Source: Diacronema lutheri (taxonomy: Eukaryota > Haptophyta > Pavlovophyceae > Pavlovales > Pavlovaceae). Taken from it: a DNA stretch of 64,000 nt. A program made the translations under genes and the position numbers. This document shows, one piece after another, positions 59,517 through 64,000 of this stretch (the stretch's first letter is position 1; each line of letters begins with the position of its first letter). Below the pieces are notes generated by a model. It was not told the origin of the DNA. It did not search any database and saw only the letters and a program-made list of their open reading frames with translations. The DNA is taken from positions 62,001 to 126,000 of the forward strand of contig JAGTXO010000021.1 of the NCBI GenBank assembly GCA_019448385.1, written 5' to 3'.

Positions 59517-60570
59517 AGGGGCGCCTCGGACTCGACCGGCGAGAAGGGAAGGTGGAAACGATCCTGCACATTTCTTTGTACAAAAGTTTCATAGTCAAAA
59601 TCGACAAGCTAAGTAGGGTTCGCCTGCTAAAAATTGCATCCGCAGCACTTATCATACGGCGTTACATAGCTTGGTAATGTTTGTCATAGTTGCTCACGCG
59701 TGGCTTGCGATCAGTCATAGTCGTATACACGCCTATACGGTTTGCCGCCTGGTATCACGTGTGTCCTTTTTTTCGTGTTGTAAGCCCCCGCTATGACAGA
59801 GAGCCAAGAAGAAGTGGAAGCGGGTCACAGGGCGGTCGTGACGCGCGGCCAACGATTTCTCGATTGCTCGCCAGCGGTGCCGCGCGCGGCGCTGCTCGAT
59901 GAGACCGCCGTCCTCTAGCCCTCGTCGCCGTTCCTGTCAAATTTGGCCTCCCGGCGATCGGCGACGGCCTACTTGAGCCAGTCGATGACAGTGGGCGCGC
60001 CCGCGGGCGCACTCGCGCGCAGCAGCGCGGCGCAAACAGGGCGCGAGGCCGCGAAGCGCGAAAGTGACACACCGGGCACTCAATATTATGCATTACAAAG
60101 TGGTCACGAGGCAAGGACGAATGGACATTGGTCATGCAAATGCGCCATGGGGTACTAAGGCGAATCAAATGCGCGTCACAGTCTGCATATATGGGACGCC
60201 GCACGCGCCCCATACATGATCGCAATCCTGGCCCCTGCGGTCGGCGTGCGCATGCGCGCTCTCCACAGGGGCAGAAGCGGGCTCTCTGGTGCCGCCGCAT
60301 CCAGAAAGCAACGCTCCCCCGGCCAGCACGGCCGGGGGCCCACAGCTGGGCTCGCCCAAACTGGGCTCGCACGAACTGCGGCAGACGATGTGACTTCGTT
60401 TCTTCAACCAGGTTGAGCATGACACTGAAAAGCGAGATCTTGCCGTCGCTAACGAAAGCTCCTGTCGCCGTGTTTTTCCGGAAAACTGTGCTTTGTAAGG
60501 GTATCCGGGCAGGAGTGCACTTCAGCATCCTGCCGGCCGCGATGCGCGAGAGACCTTGGCTTCGCTGGTT

Positions 60571-60775
60571 GGCACAGCCGCGCGCAGTAGTAATACATTT
60601 CAACCTTGTGGTTGCTGCGCATGCACCAAATGGAGCTCTTGTTTTTACCTGACCGAGAGAGGCACAGCCGCAACCGCTTGACGTCACGCCCATTGCATCG
60701 TTGGTACCTGGCGATGCGATCACAATACGCGAGCCGCTTACGGCGCGCATCTTGGCCGAGGGAGGCACAGCCGCA
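60571..60775. repeat. Imperfect ~90-105 bp repeats sharing GGCACAGCCGC
   Basis: GGCACAGCCGC occurs at 60571, 60661 and 60764, each preceded by a GAG- or GTT-containing segment and followed by a diverged stretch. The spacing (90, 103 bp) suggests decayed tandem units. Confidence 0.45.
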
Positions 60776-61147
60776 TGCGGGGCTTTGGTGCTGCCGTCCA
60801 TCTACTTTTTTTGCAATCACAGTGCGCGAGCCCTAAAAGTGCGCATGCACTTCAAGGCTCTAGAGGCCGGCGCTACCTTAACCGAAGCTCCACCCAGCAA
60901 TACTTCTCCGTCATTCGGCCAGACGGCTAATACGGCTCGCAACAGCAGATTGTATTGCTCTCGACAAGCTCGATCGGAAGCGTGATGTATCTCTTTATAG
61001 GTGGCGAGGAAGACTGGGGTCCAGTCTCTGATGGCGGGCGCGGGCGCAGGGACTTCGTTGAGCCCGTAGCGGCCCGCTGAGGGTTGGCCACCCAATAGAG
61101 CCGTGGTCGTTAGTATGGACCCCTCCGCAGACAGCAACGCCACGGCC

Positions 61148-61623
61148 TCGACTCTGAGCTTTCCGACGGACCTCCAAAGCTCTTCGCGCTTGCCGACGTC
61201 CGCAATTCGGACGACAACGGCTCCGATCGCTCCGATGACGAGCTGTCGGCGTCGAGTGCCGTCGTGGACGAGCCTTCAGGTGATGCCGGTCGAGGTCGTG
61301 GCCGTGGCCGAGGCCGCGGCCGCGGCCGCCTGGTTCGTGCACGGCCGCCACCGGCCGCGGCCGCGGCCGCTCGGCCCCACCGGCGGCCGGGCGTGGGCGC
61401 GGACGCGGCCAGGCCACCGCGTATGCAGAGCCACAGGAGTGGATCGACATCGACACCACGGAGGTGCCCAGGCTGGCGTTCACAGGCGCGCACTCCGATT
61501 GGCATCCGTCCGACGCGACGCCGCTCGAGCACGGCGCCGGTCGGATTTAACTTCTTCCTGCTCTTCCTCTTGCTCACTTGCTTGCGGCTCGTGACGGAAA
61601 ACACGAAGAAGTATCTCGGCTGA
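61148..61623 (+). pseudogene. piggyBac-like transposase N-terminal fragment, broken
   Basis: An acidic N-region (DSELSDGPPKLFAL, NSDDNGSDRSDDELSASS) is followed by an RG-repeat (about 61285-61320), then in another frame EWIDIDTTEVPRLAFTGAHS, then back in the first frame PVGFNFFLLFLLLTCLRLVT ending ENTKKYLG and a stop. The layout (acidic head, W...F.G, then a hydrophobic FFLLF...ET N-type motif near TENTKKY) is that of the PGBD/piggyBac domain start (P.dfF.lff...l...i...TN.ya). At least two frame changes are needed and the catalytic DDD region is absent. The sequence then runs into poly-C (61660-61728). Confidence 0.5.
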
Positions 61624-61658
61624 TGCGTGGCGCGGCGCGCACGACGTCAGCCTGCCCT

Positions 61659-61659
<1 letters not shown>

Positions 61660-61692
<33 letters not shown>

Positions 61693-61693
61693 C

Positions 61694-61728
<35 letters not shown>
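61660..61728 (+). repeat. Double poly-C tract (C32 + GCT + C34)
   Basis: Two pure C runs (61660-61691 and 61695-61728) separated by three bases, directly downstream of the piggyBac-like fragment. The longest C-rich block in the window. Confidence 0.9.
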
Positions 61729-61730
<2 letters not shown>

Positions 61731-64000
61731 ACCACTCTCCCCCCTCAGCCATCAACCCCCCCCCAAAGGGAAGACTGGGATCCCATTCTTCGGATTTTCA
61801 CGGCACAGTCTAAAGAAAAGTGAAAACGTCTATTACCGGTGCTTTCGCCAAAAGAGGGTTGTCCAGGAGTGACCTAGGCCATTACATTGATTTCTCAATT
61901 AATAACCGAGATGAAGTCGTCTTGATGTCGATTTGGGCAGTTTCATGGTCAGAAGACTGCGAACCCAGTCTTCGACCTGTAAAGAAATAGCAACCGGACG
62001 CGTGATAGCAAAGTGACGCGCTTATGTCAAACCGAGCCGGCGCGCGCGCCCATCGCGTCAATTGCGTCCTGCGCGATGGCCGTGCGGTAGCGTACGCGTC
62101 TGCGGCGGCACGCTGATCTTCAACTGTGCGGAGGTGACGAGCTAAGTCGTGGCGGCGTTCTGGAGGTGGCAATCCTGCTGCGAGAGCCTTTTGGCCCAAT
62201 GCCAATCAGCTGACCGGCACAGTGCGCAGCTGCATCGACTGCCGCTGCTGCGCATCGCATCGCTCAGTTGTCGGCCCGAGCCAAAGGCGCACGACAGGCC
62301 GCACGCCTTGCTATTGTACAAGCACCGCCCGATGAGTTCGAACGTGTAACTTTGGCTGCCGAGGACTCCTGTTTTACGCCGGCGCTCGCCGCGTCGGAGA
62401 CGCAGTCAACGACAGCGAAGATGGCCTTCGTCGCCGCGCCAGTGAACGCGGAGCTGAGCACTTCGGCGCATGAGCGCAGCCAGAGGCTGTTGTAGCGCAG
62501 CACTATCGCACGCGCTTGGCGCTGGCAAGCGCACCCATGACGTCCAAGGCGGCTGGCGAGAAGCGCGTCAAAGCGCTGCGCGACGTCCTCGATCTTCTCG
62601 GGGAGGCAAAGAGCGAAGGTGTGGTCAAGCCGATAGATGGAGCATTACAAAAGGATTAGCCAGGCAGATTGTCCAGTACTGAGCTTAGAGTAGGCATCGT
62701 GGATGTCGCGCTTCATGGCTACGTACTTGCGTTCGAGCTCCTGGCGGACGAACGTACGCTCGCATGAGGGGACGCCAGCGTACATGCCGTCTGCAAGCAA
62801 AAGGACGGTTGTCTGCGCGCCAACCACCACATCAGTCACATCGCCACACGGGATGAGATGGCTGAGTCACTTGCACGCATCGCCGCGTCCGCGTCCGGGT
62901 GCGACTTGGGTTTGCGCGGCTGAGCTTGTCGCGGAGCGCGTCAGCGAGCGGGTCTACGGCGGCGTGCACTTCGGACGATGCGCCCTCAATGGACGCGTCT
63001 TTCACGATGGTGAGGATGTGGATAGACGGCGGTGGCCGATTCGCCTCGTCTAGTGGGCATGTCAAACTGGTTGTTGTTTGAGTGCTCACGACGCCAAGCG
63101 CCGGAGAGGCGCGAGCGACGGGGGCTGCTAAGGTCACTCAACCCCTGCGTTGAGAGCGGCGCGAGTGATGCACAATTGGTGATCGCACTCCCGTGGCGCC
63201 CCGAGCTGCCTAGCTAGTCTTACTCACGCCAATTTCATCGCGTACGTCACATCACCACCATCGCCGTTGCGCGTGCACGCCGCTCCATATTCCATCACGA
63301 TTGACGCGGCAGAGTAGCAATCAGGCCGAACGCGACCTCGCAGAATTGCGTGCTCGATGTGTGCCAACGACGAGCGGGCGGAGCCGCACAGCAAGCGAGA
63401 CGAAGTCAAAATCGCCGACAGCACCATATATCTGTTCACTGCATGATTGAGCACATCTAGAGAATTGGCCTCGCTCATCCGTATTGGGTGTCTTCCGCCT
63501 GGGACCCCGGATCACAAAGCGGTCGACGGCCTATCAATATGCCACCAATTGCAGTGGCTTCAGCCGCGCAGCGCCCTTCATCACGTCGCGCCGGACCTGG
63601 ACGTCGCGCCAGTCGGGGCAACTTTGCTGACTATGTGTGGTTGCAGAGCCGACGAGAGGCGTGAGCGGGCCGCAGATAGAATTTGGAGCAAGCAATATTT
63701 TACAAACGTGCATCCGCGCTTGCTGTGGGAATCCATCTTGAGGGTATTTTGCTGCAGCTCGCTTCCTGGATCGGCGCTCGCCGCGCTAACCTGTGAAAAA
63801 TCATTGTTGTCCGCAGGAGAGTGTATACGGTTTGCTTGTATCAGATTGGTGTGCGTAGCGCTTTCGCCCCCTTGCGCGTGGGGATGGGCGTGTGCATCCC
63901 GATGCGCGCGCGAAGGGCAGCGAAGGGCAGCGGCCTCGGATATCTTGGGCAATTTCGTCGATATCACGTGCTAGCGAGCGTGCGCAACTGAGCGTGGCGC

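Larger units (their letters stand above)
59457..63999. other. Gene-poor, less GC-rich region with transposon remains
   Basis: 4.5 kb without a gene I can support. It holds a G run (59498-59516), AT-rich sequence (59570-59780), an imperfect repeat family (60571-60775), a piggyBac-like fragment (about 61148-61623), two long C runs (61660-61728), and short coherent-looking frames: + 62537-62659 (MTSKAAGEKRVKALRDVLDL, 40 residues), - 62645-62840 (VTDVVVGAQTTVLLLADGMY...), - 63224-63478 (MSEANSLDVLNHAVNRYMVL, 84 residues). The frames have lower GC than the window's genes and no recognisable domains. This looks like a mobile-element graveyard or the edge of a repeat-rich block. Confidence 0.5.

Noticed and set aside
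59457-63999. Retroviral, LTR or Polinton-type element
   Set aside because: I found no reverse transcriptase, integrase, capsid or polymerase-like motifs and no long direct terminal repeats; what is recognisable is DNA-transposon sequence.

Overview
This window is nuclear DNA of a GC-rich, compact, intron-bearing eukaryote, most likely a flagellated photosynthetic protist. A haptophyte is my best guess. The evidence is spliceosomal genes with short introns (47-530 nt, mostly about 100-150 nt) that begin GTGCGC and end GCGCAG, at least one clear GC-AG intron, a TTLL9-type tubulin ligase, an RlmH-type organelle rRNA methyltransferase, a RAP-domain organelle protein, a PPi-type phosphofructokinase, and long C/G homopolymers in introns and spacers. 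Taxonomy is inference; no rRNA or organelle marker is present. Exon borders were worked out by hand from reading frames and splice dinucleotides, and may be off by a few bases where stated.

Layout. 0-5.5 kb: start of a patatin-like lipase gene, a 1.0-kb Tc1/mariner-type foldback element, a small secreted protein, splicing factor CWC25, and a (TG)75 microsatellite. 5.5-13 kb: a cyclic-nucleotide-dependent kinase with three CNB domains, a DEAD-box helicase, then an inverted, internally deleted copy of the kinase. 13-27 kb: a secreted unknown, DRG2, SF3B3 (8 exons), an EF-hand protein, a CCCH+RING protein, and a TIR-like/TPR protein. 27-38 kb: PDZ protein, TTLL9 with a damaged active-site segment, a membrane protein with EF hands, ankyrin protein, DUF1499-like protein, F-box-like protein, RlmH, a membrane-anchored PDI-like thioredoxin, eIF5. 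38-48 kb: GST, a 1230-residue RAP protein, a 2.76-kb foldback transposon with identical 438-bp arms, PFK. 48-59.5 kb: a low-complexity coiled-coil protein, a cyclin-Y/PHO80-like cyclin, a secretory-pathway small heat-shock protein, a TKL kinase. 59.5-64 kb: a gene-poor, less GC-rich stretch with a broken piggyBac-like transposase and repeats.

The genes are ordinary single-copy eukaryotic genes packed head-to-head or tail-to-tail with spacers often under 200 bp. Several pairs are divergent and probably share promoters (secreted protein/CWC25, DRG2/SF3B3, TPR/PDZ, TTLL9/EF-hand membrane protein, F-box/RlmH, PDI/eIF5, cyclin/sHSP). CWC25 and SF3B3 both belong to the spliceosome, but they are not clustered as an operon. 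The novelty lies in the mobile and rearranged DNA: two foldback elements, each within about 75 bp of a start codon, the second carrying a foreign coding segment inside it; an inverted kinase duplication flanking the helicase; and introns carrying homopolymers and internal duplications. I saw no retroviral, Polinton-like or other virus-derived element, no CRISPR array, and no tRNA or rRNA gene I could support.
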